From the NCBI RefSeq assembly GCF_000224145.3, contig NW_004190398.2, positions 404,310-468,309 of the forward strand: a stretch of DNA of 64,000 nucleotides, read 5' to 3'. The DNA is from Ciona intestinalis. Its lineage: Eukaryota; Chordata; Ascidiacea; Phlebobranchia; Cionidae. The notes beneath the pieces were generated by a model. It was not told the DNA's origin. It ran no database searches and saw only the letters and a list, made by a program, of their open reading frames with translations. The translations under genes and the position numbers were made by a program. Below, piece after piece: positions 12,901-24,436 of the stretch. Position 1 is the first letter of the stretch. Each line of letters opens with the position of its first letter.

Positions 12901-15900
12901 TGCCTGGCGGGGCCGGTAATAGTGCCTTCGACAAAAGCGAAGACGCAAACAACAGATGCTGCCTATCGCCACAGCAACGCGTGAAGCGGCCAAACAAAGA
13001 CAGGATTTAAGTGTTGCTGTCGTTGTACTGGCTATTGTGCATCGCAAGCCTTCCGCATCGACTATCGAAAGGAGACACAAAAAGATACTGCGCTCTCACT
13101 CACAAGTATTGTGTTGCATATAGGAAACTGTACAATGTAACCAACGCCATTTAAAGTGATGTCTGTAGCTCGAATTACGAGACAACGCTTAACACAGGAA
13201 TCCCAATGCTGCGTGACCCCAGCCAGCGCGTTAATGACCCGCTGCTTATCAAATATCACTCAAATTTAATCGCCTCATATTAGAAGAGGAAGTGTTAACC
13301 AAAAATCAACCGCTATTGAAAATCGATTTGACGAATCGTTTTGAAGTTGTTGGGTCACTTTTATCAGAAACTGGTTTTCAAATTCGCTCGCTATATGAAA
13401 AAAAGCTTTTAATTTCCTGTATATTGAGCAGAGTATACATTACAAACCATGGCATTTGCATGGCGTCTTTCATTGTTGACAAATCGAGTGTTTTATCTCC
13501 GCGTCGCTGAAAAAATGACAGCAGTTATTTGAGCTATAGGAATCCGTTTTGTTGTTGTAAAATCACCCTTGCAACGATTCTCTTTTCGTTTACCGATGTA
13601 AGATTTGAATCATATAGTTGGCTGGGGGAAGATAGGACACCTTTAGCTCCTAATATCCCAAAATCCTGAATGTGTTGTAAACAATCAACAACTGTCTATG
13701 GGAGTTGTAAAGATACGGTTTTATAAATCTTTGAATGCTCATTGTTTAGTACCAAATGGGACGGAAAAATAGAATGAAAAGGTGTCCCATCTTCCCCCAC
13801 CATACTGTATATAGCTTGGTTGAGAATATTGTTTTTAAATGTGGTAGACAGTCCCACAAAGCGCACGCGACTTCTACGACATTTTAATCTTATCTGAAGT
13901 ATGACAAACAAAGATACGATCTATAGTCTATACAACGTAAAGTACGACTCCGTATACGGAGATACTGCCTACGGAAACCGTAACTCTCCGTTTAAGTAAA
14001 AATTGCCTTCGTCAAGTCACGCAATAATTACATGCATTATAAGATCCCAAGGGTCAATTAAAACCCATGTGAACTCGGAAATGAAATCCTTCTTTATTGC
14101 GTGCATTTTCCCACTGCCCGTTTCCTTTTCAGTCTCCGTCGCCATTGCGTCGCTCTAACCCGTTTAAAGAACAAAGCATTTACTTACAAGCTTTGATGTG
14201 GTGTGGTAGACTACTGGGGAACTGAAGCCACCCGCAATGTATTTCGACTCCACACGACCTAAACACGAGTCTGCAACTTATTAAAGCTGTCAGAAAATAT
14301 AATTCAGGAACGTTTTAAACTGGCCAGCATTTTAAGTGTTTTCTATTAAAAAAAAAACGCCGATGTGTACGTCGATTTGAATGTAATATGCAAAATTGTT
14401 CAACTGTCTTTTTAAACGCATAAACACGCGCTATGATGAAACGAAATTTATTACAGTTTATTCGCAGTCGAATCCAAACGTTTAGTTAAATGTGACGCAT
14501 GCGTTGTGTTATTTGCTGTTTAACAGCCGTATTAGGAATAATTATGTCGCTTTCATGTGGAAAGTAATATGGTTGATCATGTATATTCTGCGTCATTTGA
14601 AAGGCTAGCGTTTATTGTAAACACCTAAATAGGATGACATGTAGTATTTTGTGAGAATGTGGATTACTAGTAAAAGTAGTTTCCAGAAAAGATTGCGCAA
14701 GACACTTCCAATCCATCACTGCCTCCGAAGAAGCACTATGCACGTTTCATAATAGTGGGCGTGATCCAAACTAACGAGTAAATATCCCTGCACAAACTGC
14801 GGACAAACTACAATGCCATAAGTTGTGTGCTGGCTATGCCACGCCAAACATTAGATCCCTTGTTATTCCTAGCGCTGCGGTTTACTCAGCACCCCCGGTA
14901 GCCCAGCTGCAAACGCCCGACAAAGGATTTCGTGTGTACGGTCAACTGGCTGACCAAAGTACACATAAACCCGTGTGCTTGGCTGGTCTTTCTGTTTAAA
15001 TCATATCTGCATGTTAAATTAAACAACACCAGTTTGCACAAACCCCCCATATTTATGACGTCACTGAAGAGTATTAATCCCTCGTTGCCCAGCAACTGTT
15101 TCCTAGTAACGCTGGCGGCAGCGGAGTCGTAACCGGAGTTGGCTTAATGCTGACGCATTTCAATGCGTTTGTGACGGAATAATGTATCGGTCGCTTGAAT
15201 GGTTTCAATAGATGCGCAGTCCATTGTACGAGCCAACGGTCGGTCTCGCCTTACTTTCACCCGCTTTGTCGAAGCACTTGTTATTACTGCCGGGCCTCAT
15301 TCGACCCTTTTGTTCGTGCCACTTCAAAATGCACGAGATGCGATGAAAACATTCCTCCGTGGCGAAAGCAATCCGCTAGAAATAGCAGGATGCCAACCTG
15401 GCAACAGTCTGACAGGCTAGACTGTCAGTTTCGCTGCTGTACTTTTCCTGGTAACACAGACTCGTTCATTACAACGCACATTTCCCGGTAATAAAACCAT
15501 ATGCATGAAGTTAAGCATTACGAAGTGAACAAGTTTGGGTACAATTAAAAACGTCTTGGTAGCTTTTAATGTTGAGTTACCTATTTCGGACTCGGACCCA
15601 GTACTGATATATTGCAAAAGCCTATTTGTTTGTACCATTTGTACTATATTTATTCAATCGTTGAACGCGTTGTGAAACAAATTTATTTCCTCAAATAGAA
15701 CTCTAGCGCCCTCTGTGTCAGTTCCGCATTCAAATCCCTGTAATTTATATTTTCTAGTTGACCTTCATCGGAAACAGCATTAGGGTACATTCTATTTCAC
15801 TGTTTTTGTGTTTATGATTTTCACACGTTATACTCTTCATATGAGAAGTAGTATTCGAGTGTTCGGCGGCCGCTGTCGAGATTTTAAAGTCCATAGTGAT

Positions 15901-18900
15901 TCATGCGACGGCGACGACTCAGAAGCCGCGGGTCGCGATTTCTTTTGTCATAGTTACGTCACAATTGCATTTCAATTGGTTTCCTCTCGGCGAAAATGAC
16001 GTAAGAGCGGCGGCGTGCAACAGCGTTCGCACCGCGGCGGAAGAATTATTGGATGTGCCCCATTACCAAAGTTGATGGTTTCAAAACGCTCATTACCTGA
16101 TGCTGCGTACGTGCAACCAAGCTTCGAGTATGTGGATTCCGTCTTTCGGCAGGCGAGACAGCATACGACGCGATTGTGAAGCAGGGCCACTGATTTTGCT
16201 ATTTCGAAAGGTCGGATTTCGTGATTCTGACACCGATAAGAAATGGTAATACGATTATCATGCGTCTCCGTTAAAGAACACCAAGAAATGTCAGCCCGCT
16301 AATCTCTTCGCACAAGTAGCTGATGTTAATTTGGATGACGGCCAATCTGCAGTGTCCGTATTATTGCGGTATTAATTTCCACGTAGCGATTTAATCGCAG
16401 ATACGTGCCGTCACCGGGACAGACGTCCAAGACGTAATATTTCAGTGTAATGGTCGGTCGTGGCAGGAAAATCGTGCATCCCAAAGTTCAAAGGCCCTGC
16501 TCCTAACAAGGCTAATTAGCGCTATACATCCTGTTAATCGCGCCATATCTGAGTAATTACGAACGACTCGGCTGCACGCGGCCAATTGGCGATGCCGTAA
16601 CGTGCACTTGCCTTGCCTAATTCGGACGCTACCAGCGGAATTAGAACATGTAATTGCTGCCACACCTTAAAAAGCAAGGGGTAGGCCCGTGCATGGCGAA
16701 TTAGTGCAATTATGATTAATTTCCTTATTTTAAGTTAGCCCTGAAAGTCACTTTGTTATGACTGTGGTTGACAGCGGCTGACAAAAACAAAGCACCTACA
16801 TAGATCAACATTGCGATAAACGAAACACTCCCCACCGCGTTATGAGCTTGCATTTTTGTTGGTTAAAGTTGATTTAAAGTTCCCGTGTTGCAGGTGGTCC
16901 CACTGCATTCCATCTAAATTTAAAACTTGTTTACACCACAGTATTAAAATAACATGCAAATCCTATTGCTTTTCAAAAATGCGTAACAACTACAAACTAA
17001 CTTTCAGTAGTCTAACCAACGCGCCGAGCAAAAAACGACCGATGTTAGTGCTTCTGGCATACACGTTCTAGCATATTCGTTGTCGTATTCCAAGAGACAA
17101 ATAAAAGTCATGTTATGCATAGTAGGCAGGGGTAAAATGATCCATGTTTTCATGCTCTTTTATGGTCCCATTTGGTAGTAAACAAAGATTATTTACAGAT
17201 TTAAATAACCATATCCCCACGACTTTTAAAGGGCGTCGTTAACTGTTAAAATACGATTAGAAAATATTTAATTTAATGTGCTAACAGCATCCATCTCACC
17301 CCACAGTACTATAAAAAATGTAATCGTATTCAGTAGACTTACTATTAAAAGTTGTTGCAAAAAACACAATTCCTTTTTTTAATTCCAGACGGCACGAGTA
17401 GCGTTACGACGCCCCCACCCGACGCAGAAGATTCTTGGCAAAGCCTTCAACGTCTTTACAGTTTCCACTGTAAACCCGACAGCAAAGTGGAGTCAGACGG
17501 CGATTCAAATGAAACGAGGAAAAATGCAATTAATGAGATAAGAAACAAAGCTCTTGGAGAACTAAGAAGCAGTTCTCTAAGTCCATCAGTGATTAGTAGC
17601 ATATCAAATGCAGCATCAATAAGTAAGACTTTTAAATTCATTTATTTTTATTGAATAAAATGTGAAAAAAATATTTTTGAAACTAAAGTTTAACAAAATT
17701 GTGTTTTTAACTAAAATTTCTCTTTTTAATAATTAAATGTGAAAACAATTTTTTTGGACTCAAAATTGTGTTATTGATTTAAAAATCTTTTTAAGGAATA
17801 AAATATGGAAAAAATTGTTTTGGACTAAAATTTTAACAAAATTGTATTTGTAACTTAAAATATATCAAACAATTTCATTTTAAATTTGCCAATTTTTATC
17901 GTTTTTTTTTTCGTTTTAGAATCAGCATTGGATTCAATCCCAAGACTTGATAATGCTGTTTCTATGGTCCCTCGTCTGACCGGTCTCACAGTTCAAAATG
18001 CGATCTTACAAAGACAGAAGCAAATTATGGAACAACAACAACAGCAAAGGGAAGGAGAAAAACTGGTAGCGGAACTTCCAGTTGTGGTAAGTTAAACCGG
18101 TTCCAGCTGCCTCAAACCTGTTTAGCAGTGTAAATTTTTCCTGTTTTGACTACCAGTTTTTATCGGAACAGACTAGTTTTTACCAGAAAAAATACCTTTA
18201 ACCTAATTCAACACAAATTCTTTACATATCTGAAGTACTACTCATTAAAAAACAGCCTAAAAACGCTTTTAGTATGTTTATTTGCATTAATGAACAAAGC
18301 AATTTACCAACAATATTTTTTAGCCCCCAAGTGGCCAGTATATGAGTGTACGACGAAGAACTTTACAGTCAAACGTACCAAAGCCACACCAGTGCCAAAT
18401 TTGCGGGTCAAGATTTACAAGGTAAGTGAATATGATCCACAGTTGTTATATATGTGGGCATGCCATAGGACCTGAGATTTAGGTGCTATTTATACTTATA
18501 CACCATTAATACCATTAAAAAAACACTTTTAAAGTAAAAAAAAAACATTTTTAATATAACAGCCTTTAAATTTCAACCCATTTTTATACAGATTCCACAA
18601 CTTAAAGCAGCATATTAAGCTTCACTCTGGTATCAAACCATACGAATGCGACGAGTGTGGAAAACGATTTACAAGGAACTACACATTAAGGTTGCACAAA
18701 ATGAAGGTAAATAAAACCCCCTAAACGATGATGTAATTTTGGGTGTGCCGACTGTGACTCATTTACGTGTAAGAAATGTTTACATAGACAACTTTACTCC
18801 TTATTAATCCTAAGTCAAATAAGGTGTATCGCTAGTAGTGTTCAAGTCTGGTACAGATTAATATGTGCTAAGTATAACGGTCACACATTGTATCTTTAGT

Positions 18901-21190
18901 AGGGTGGGGGAAGAGGGACCTTTAGCACATAATATCTAAATATCCTGATCATGTTTTAAACAATTAACAACGGTCTATGGGAGTCGTGAAGATATGTTTT
19001 TATAATTCTTTGAATGTTTTTTCTTTACTACCAAATGGAACGAGAAAATAGAATGAAAAACTGTCCCATCTTTCCCCACCCTATTATATCTAATATTCAA
19101 CATATAATTGTGTAAATAATTTAAACAACTGTCGTTTTAAATTTACTTCTACTTTTTGTTCTTTACACAGTAATCATATTTTCTTTACAATAACCAAAAA
19201 GATAAAATTATGTTAAAATAATTCTGTATAAATTTTCACACTTTCTTAAATTTAAAAAATAGACTTCTGTCTCTACTTTATCATTAATGATATTCAAATT
19301 TTCATACTTTGCTTCAACAGAACTTAACCTCCAACTTCTTTATTTCTTCTATATTTCTTCTTCCTTCCTCCTATTACTTCACTAAGTGTAAGTTTCCTTT
19401 TTCTGCATGCGCACATATTCACCTACTAAGTAACGTATGTTATAACTCGTAAGCCAGCACAAGGTGTATGAAACAGAACACTAGTGTTATATTGACTGTC
19501 GTTACCCTGCCACGCAAAGATAAATAATCGGTTACCACCACTAAGTACAATGTAAAAATTCATTTTTTAGGTAATCAGTGATTTAATTATTTAACAAGAC
19601 TAAATAGTTACATTCATTCATATGGTTTAAACATGCATGTAACATTCCAACTTTTATATTCAGCATGTTGGAATCCGTAACTTCAGATGCGGTACATGCG
19701 ATGCCAGCTTCACAAGCCTTGGTGAATTCAGAGCTCACTTGCGTATCACCATGCATTCCCATATGCCTATCAATGGTAAGGCATTATATAAGCTTTGGTC
19801 TCATATATAGTAATGTGGGGTAAGATGGAACACCTTTGGCACATAATATCCAAATATTCTAATCGCGTTTTAGATAATAACAACAGTCTATGGCAGTCAT
19901 GAATATATGTTTTTGTAATTCTTTAAATGTTTTTTGTTTACTACCAAATGGAACGTGAAAATAGAATGAAAATGTTTCCCATCTTTCCCCACCTTTCTAT
20001 ATAACAGTATAGGTTCCATAAGGAGAATCTTTTTTATGGGTTCCATTTGTAAGTCACCTATTTTATGGATTTTATAATTGTGGTCACTTTTTATGGATCG
20101 CAAATTTTAAGTTACTAATTTATGGGTCCCAAAATTTCAGTTACTTTTTATGGGTCGCAATTTTTAGAATTACTTTTTTATGGGTCCCAATATTTAGGAT
20201 TACTTTTTTATGGGTCCCAATATTTAGGATTACTTTTTTATGGGTCCCATTTTTAGGTCACATTTTCACCAATCCACAATCAAATTGACCGAATTTTTTT
20301 TTAACAAAAATATATTTGTTTTAGGGTTAAATGGGAATTCACCCAGCTTAATGGAACCCGAAGATCTGAGTTCGGCCCCAGCACCACAAGGGGTTAGCAA
20401 GTTCAACCATTTTGACGCTGCTCTGCTTCGTTACGGGGTTGGGTCCCCTGGTAGTAGTGGGGGCGGGGCTGCAGGCGAGGGGTCAACTGGAACCATCTCG
20501 CCCCTGGGGCATGGGGCTATGATTCCTGGGACAGGGGAATCCCCAGAAAGGAGCGATCGCTCTTTAAGCGGCTCGCCTGAGGATTTATCTACCAAGAGAC
20601 CTCTGTCTGATATTGAAGGTAATTTTTTTTTTTTTTATAAATTATATAAATTTTAAAATTAACATATTTTTTATCAGTAAAATATAAAATTCTTACCAGT
20701 TTTGGGCAATATTTTTAAGTACTGAAAACAGAAACTTATGTTTCATATTTTGGATATCTCAATAATATTTTATCAGTAAAGTATAACATCATTACCAATT
20801 TTTACATTACTTTTAACAAATACCAATAGCATAAAAACGTATTTTTGATTTTTCGGGTTTCTTAATATATTATTTTTTTCACAGACAAACATCATGAATC
20901 AGTTGAAACAATCGCTGAATATTCTGACCATGATTCCACAACACAAGGTGTGTTTGTATGAATAAGCTTGTAACTAACACCTGTTAAAAATGTCCAATTT
21001 TAATTTATTTTCAAGTTTTTTATATCAATTATTAAATTTTAACGAAAAATTAAACTTTTTTTTAGAATCCAATCTCGATTCTCCAAAACGTCGCAAACTT
21101 TCCGGGATTCCCCTGTACCAGGAATCCTCACAAACAGAAAACGACGAAGATGAGCCAATGTCGCTCGTGATCGACACTTCACGGGATTGA
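928..21190 (+). CDS. ZBTB44: BTB/POZ and C2H2 zinc-finger transcription factor, ZBTB44-like (14 coding exons)
   Basis: Predicted nuclear DNA-binding regulator of 752 aa. Exons: 928-1068, 1505-1741, 2001-2155, 2679-2845, 3492-3665, 3969-4145, 17389-17622, 17920-18086, 18324-18421, 18592-18706, 19664-19775, 20325-20618, 20885-20947, 21066-21190 (TGA). All junctions are GT-AG and intron phases match throughout. The BTB domain is residues ~20-145, including [13 protein letters not shown] and SYMQMFN followed by ACSEFM. A low-complexity middle includes 11 consecutive Asn (4010-4042). Three C2H2 fingers follow: C508/C511/H524/H528, C536/C539/H552/H556 and C564/C567/H580/H586; the first two are joined by HSGIKPY. 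A basic PKRRK lies near the C-terminus (718-722). The BTB end and the finger block with its long third His spacing resemble vertebrate ZBTB44 as I recall it; vertebrate ZBTB44 has a further finger not found here. The upstream in-frame TAG supports the start. Orthology is inferred, not tested. Confidence 0.85.
1342..1475. mobile_element. hAT-type miniature inverted-repeat element with 8-bp target duplication
   Basis: A 134 bp non-coding element in the first intron of the ZBTB44-like gene. Its ends are inverted repeats, CAGTGGCGCAGCCAG at the left and CTGGCTGCGCCACTG at the right. It is flanked by an exact 8 bp direct repeat GTTATAAT (1334-1341 and 1476-1483). An 8 bp target duplication with CAG-type ends is typical of hAT transposons. 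The interior is AT-rich with runs of C and G near the ends and encodes nothing. A related copy lies at 29516-29681. Confidence 0.85.
2863..3055 (-). mobile_element. GGGTGGGG-end miniature inverted-repeat element (MITE)
   Basis: First copy of the dominant repeat of this window. The family is about 190 bp with inverted ends of roughly 25 bp (left GGGTGGGGGAAGATGGGACA, right its complement). The interior contains GATCGTGTTTTAAACAATTA, a GTCGTGAGGATACGG block and TTTGTTTACTACCAAATGG. Copies commonly sit between TA-rich flanks, suggesting a TA target. It has no coding capacity. I recall a Ciona element called Cimi-1 of about this size; identity was not checked. The minus sign means the interior runs in reverse relative to the order given here. 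Confidence 0.85.
3225..3416 (+). mobile_element. MITE copy, intron 4 of the ZBTB44-like gene
   Basis: Nearly full-length copy ending about 75 bp before the exon at 3492. Both inverted ends are recognisable. Confidence 0.85.
3717..3890 (+). mobile_element. Degenerate MITE copy, intron 5 of the ZBTB44-like gene
   Basis: The left end reads GGGGTAAGATGGG and the right end ATCTTACCC. The interior is only partly conserved, so this is an old copy. Confidence 0.6.
4152..4182. promoter_or_regulatory. CRE / E-box / CRE motif cluster
   Basis: Two perfect palindromic CRE-type sites TGACGTCA (4152-4159 and 4175-4182) flank a CACGTG E-box (4165-4170), just inside the large intron and beginning 6 bp after the exon end. 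Binding by CREB/ATF and bHLH factors is inferred from consensus only. Confidence 0.45.
6926..7081. repeat. Two-copy direct repeat, 81 bp period
   Basis: Two adjacent copies each carry ATTCGCCTTGACCGGTTTCG, followed by TTCGAAACTT and then TTTTCAGTTTTAGTTA. The copies differ by small indels. They lie in the otherwise unique large intron of the ZBTB44-like gene. Confidence 0.8.
13616..13806 (+). mobile_element. MITE copy in the large intron
   Basis: Well-preserved copy with both ends. It is the first MITE met after about 9.7 kb without one. Confidence 0.85.
17121..17310 (-). mobile_element. Degenerate MITE copy
   Basis: Ends are recognisable (GGCAGGGGTAAAATG and CATCTCACCCCACAG) with a diverged interior. 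It lies 78 bp upstream of the exon at 17389. Confidence 0.65.
18898..19085 (+). mobile_element. MITE copy, intron of the ZBTB44-like gene
   Basis: Full-length copy between the second and third zinc-finger exons. Confidence 0.85.
19428..19545 (+). repeat. Tail fragment of the SINE-like repeat
   Basis: Contains the tail signature of the dispersed SINE-like family: AAGCCAGCACAAGGTGTATG, then AAACAGAACAC and a GACTGTCGTT block ending near CTGCCACGC. Confidence 0.65.
19809..19997 (+). mobile_element. MITE copy, after the third zinc-finger exon
   Basis: Nearly complete copy starting 34 bp after the exon end at 19775. Confidence 0.8.
20030..20275. repeat. Short tandem repeat, about 31-33 bp period
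   Basis: About seven degenerate units of TTTTTATGGGTCCCAATATT followed by TAGGATTAC fill most of the intron just before the exon at 20325. The last three units are nearly identical. Confidence 0.8.
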
Positions 21191-22940
21191 CTCACACCCG
21201 TGAAACTTTCCTTCACAATCGTCCAGATTACATGAAAATCAAAATTTCCCAAACTTCCGAAAAAAAATTTTCCGAATCGAAGAAAATTCGGCCAGAAATA
21301 CAAAATACAATAACCCAGTTTAAAACAATGACGGTGTGAAAATATAGTGCTTATAAGTGAACCGTACTATGCCGAAACACTTCAGATGGCCCTATGCTTT
21401 GCCGTCAAGCTCACTGTAGTTTTAACTGTGACCTATAATCTGTGCTTTTTCTGCTGTCATGGGATCTGGCATCCCGTTTTTGCCGTTCACACAAAAAGTG
21501 AGCGTCGCATATTGTTGTTTTGTCACGTGTACTCTTATATTTATGTATATTTTTATTCTTATTACACAGCGTGTATTTATTGTTCACTTCAATTCGTAAT
21601 ACGCGACATTTTTTTGCCCGAATAGTTTCAAGTAATTTATACAAAAAAAAACACACAAACCGATACTTAACAAAAGGTACTATTATATACATTTAAACTG
21701 CCGTTCATGTTTTGCACTTTTCTAATGGTCCTAACCAATGCACAATATCAAAATCACATTTTCTATACCCCGGTGCCTTTCCAGTCTATATACCTTCCTA
21801 CCCGAGTGCCTAATTCTGATTTAACCATTCCAATAATGCGGTTCTTTTTATAAAATCGGTGCTACTTCGCCACCCGTTTTGTTTTCCTCTCTTCCCTTGC
21901 CGTTTTGCATGCTGTACAGAGTTTCACTCCTTTTCGTAGCAAGTAGATTTCTTTGTGCTGCTTAGTCGAACTTTCTCGTGATTTTTTCATCAATACTCCG
22001 TAAAAACTCCGCTAAAAAACTGATTTTTAAATCGTACACAATCACGTTCAAAAAAGTGCCTCACGAAATATATGTACCAATCCCCCTAGCCACCCTTAAG
22101 AGCTGTTCCATTTTTGTAACAGTTTGTCCCCCTTTGCACACGACCTCACAACTAACTAACAAACAAAAGTGCCTTAAAAGCAATCGCAAAAATTCCTAAT
22201 TCCGTAGTTTGTGCCTTGCTTTATTTTCCTTGTAAATCAAACGTCTAGTTATATGTTCCATAATTTTTAGAGTACATTCCTGTGCCCAAATACATAGAGT
22301 TTGTCGTAACCATGTGTTGTACCTTGTAGAAGGATTAGTGTCAGTTTCCTATCCAGCGCTACGAAATGATTACCGAAAAAAGTTCATCGAATTGTGTTAA
22401 GATACACACTAGTTATGTTTTGTAAAATACCCTGAACGTTGGGAGCTGTGAGGATACGATCTAAGTGTTTCTTTGTTTACTACAAAATGGGACGAAAAAA
22501 TAGAACAAAAATGTGTCCCATTTTCCCCACCCTACTGTACCAACTTTTAAAATATCTTAAATCTCATTTAGACTAATAAACCCAAAACTTTAACTTATTT
22601 TCTGCTACATTATGCCCCCATTTATGTTTTGTAAATAACACTTCTACAGTCGCTAGTACTGCAGTAATCAAGTAATCAGCACTCAGCGCCGAGCGGGTTT
22701 ATTCGTTTTCTTGCCTTTTTTCCCTTTCTTGCAGTTGTTACGTAACAGTAGACATGCGAATCGGTTAGTTTACATTAAGAGTAATATGTACGTTAGAAAC
22801 TAGTTTTATTTAAGGTTTTCTACGTGAAGTAAATTTAGGTAGACAGTATATTTACATCAGTATATATAGTAGTATATTGTGGTGTTAGTTTTATGATTTG
22901 ATTATATTGTTTGAAAAATTGTTTTAAACACGAGGAACAT
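21191..22940 (+). other. 3' flank / probable 3' UTR of the ZBTB44-like gene, with MITE remnant
   Basis: AT-rich sequence with no gene visible. Possible poly(A) signals occur far downstream (for example AATAAA near 22575), so the UTR end cannot be fixed. A truncated MITE copy occupies about 22430-22536. Confidence 0.5.
22430..22536 (+). mobile_element. Truncated MITE copy (right half)
   Basis: Only the GTGAGGATACG block, the CTACAAAATGGGACG block and the right end CCCATTTTCCCCACCCTACT remain. Confidence 0.7.
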
Positions 22941-22941
22941 G

Positions 22942-23130
22942 TAGTAAGGTAGGGGGAAATGGGACACCTTTGGCACGTAATATCCAAATATCCTGATCGT
23001 GTTTTAATCAATTAACAACAGTCTATGGGAGTTGTGAGGATACGGTTTTATAATTATTTGAATTTTCTATTTTTATACTTCCAAATGCGACGAGATAAAA
23101 CAAAAAGTGTCCCATCTTCCCCCATTCTAC
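22942..23130 (+). mobile_element. MITE copy
   Basis: Complete copy in the region between the ZBTB44-like and ANKS3 genes. Confidence 0.85.
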
Positions 23131-23284
23131 TCTATGTTTTAAATAAACGGGGACGTTTAATCTGCCGAAGAAAATTTTTTTATGTCATGTGTATATTGAA
23201 ACGGTTCACATCTTGGCTCACAGTTATGAAATATTGATAATACTCTTCATAAAACTTGGCTTGCGTGTATTGAAATAAATATTC

Positions 23285-23375
23285 TCGCGTGGCGGGGCAA
23301 AGTTGATACGGGTGTTGTGTTTAACACATATCAGGCGTGCGTACCAGTTAACACATATATGACTTTGTGGAGGAT
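23285..23375 (-). repeat. Tail fragment of the SINE-like repeat, reverse
   Basis: Shows the reverse-oriented tail: a TTAACACATAT motif and ACTTTGTGGA, as in the better copies at 25103-25470 and 46220-46490. Confidence 0.55.
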
Positions 23376-23387
23376 TTATATATATAG

Positions 23388-23572
23388 AGTAGGGTGGGGA
23401 AAGACGGGACACTTTTAGTACATAATATCTAAATATTTTGATTGTGTTTTAAACAATTAACAATGGTATATGGGAGTCGTAAAGATACGGTTTTATAATT
23501 CTTTGAACGTTCTTTGTTTACTACCAAATGGCACGAGAAAATAAAAAAGTGTCCCATCTTCCCCATCCTACT
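23388..23572 (+). mobile_element. MITE copy with adjoining truncated copy
   Basis: A complete copy is followed directly (about 23576-23645) by the left third of a second, reverse-oriented copy that stops after GGTAGTAAACAAAG. Confidence 0.85.
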
Positions 23573-24436
23573 ATATAGTGGGGTGGGGAAAGATAGGACA
23601 TTTTTTTGCTCTATTTTCTCGTTCCATTGGGTAGTAAACAAAGAAAAGTTGTCAAAACAAAACTTTGAATCTGATTTTGTATTCAGGCAACGAGTAAAAA
23701 CGATCGTTGTATTTGGTCGCATGTTAGGTAAGACAGTGGCAATAAACGAACGAAAATCATAATCGGAACAGAAAACGTCATTTCTTTATATTGAAGTCTT
23801 GGATTAAAAGGTCAGTAACGTTTTGGAAACTTAGCGGCAAAAAAATAAAACCGTTTTTTTGCGGTTATTGTACTTAATTTTTGGCACAAATTTTTTTTTA
23901 GCGAAATTGAAAAATAAATGAAAAAATTCTGGGAGTTGTGAAAAAATCTGGAGAAGGGTTAATATGATTGGGTTTTAACCGCTGTTTTTATATAAAAACG
24001 TCTGAATTGAGTGAAAGTACAGAATATATCTTTCAGACGAGTGATAATTGTGTGTAATGTCCACAACGACGGTAACTTAAGAGCAATACGCAGAGAAACA
24101 GGTAAAATATTAACTTTCAGGCTTTTTGTGTGGGGGTTGGAGCACCCCGAACCCATTAAAATGGGTTCAACAGGTTACCCAAAGGGGTTAATTGCCTAGG
24201 GGTACCAAAGGGGGCAGCGTAGTAACTTGGCACAACTTGGCACAGTAGAACCAGTATTATACAAGCATGAGACACCTTGAACACCAAGATTTTGATGATT
24301 TTGACTTTTTTTTCGAGAAATCTATGTTAAAAGCTACAACCGTGGCCAAAGCAAAAATGGTAGCTTCATTTAAAAAATTAAATGGAAAATTTTTTTCCGC
24401 AAAGAGGTTACAAATTTTTAATTTTTTTTCTTTATT

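Larger units (their letters stand above)
4146..17388 (+). other. ZBTB44: 13.2 kb intron 6 of the ZBTB44-like gene, mostly unique sequence
   Basis: This gap between two phase-matched exons is far larger than the gene's other introns (118 to 957 bp). It is less AT-rich than the repeat-laden parts of the window and carries only two MITE copies, both in its last 3.8 kb. Open frames in it, the longest at 7504-8034 (176 codons) and a minus-strand one at 11823-12254, show no domain, no signal and no exon-like boundaries, so I do not call them genes. CRE-type TGACGTCA sites occur at 4152, 4175, 7742 and 15056. The stretch is a candidate for cis-regulatory DNA; an alternative promoter or a non-coding RNA gene cannot be excluded by eye. 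Confidence 0.7.
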
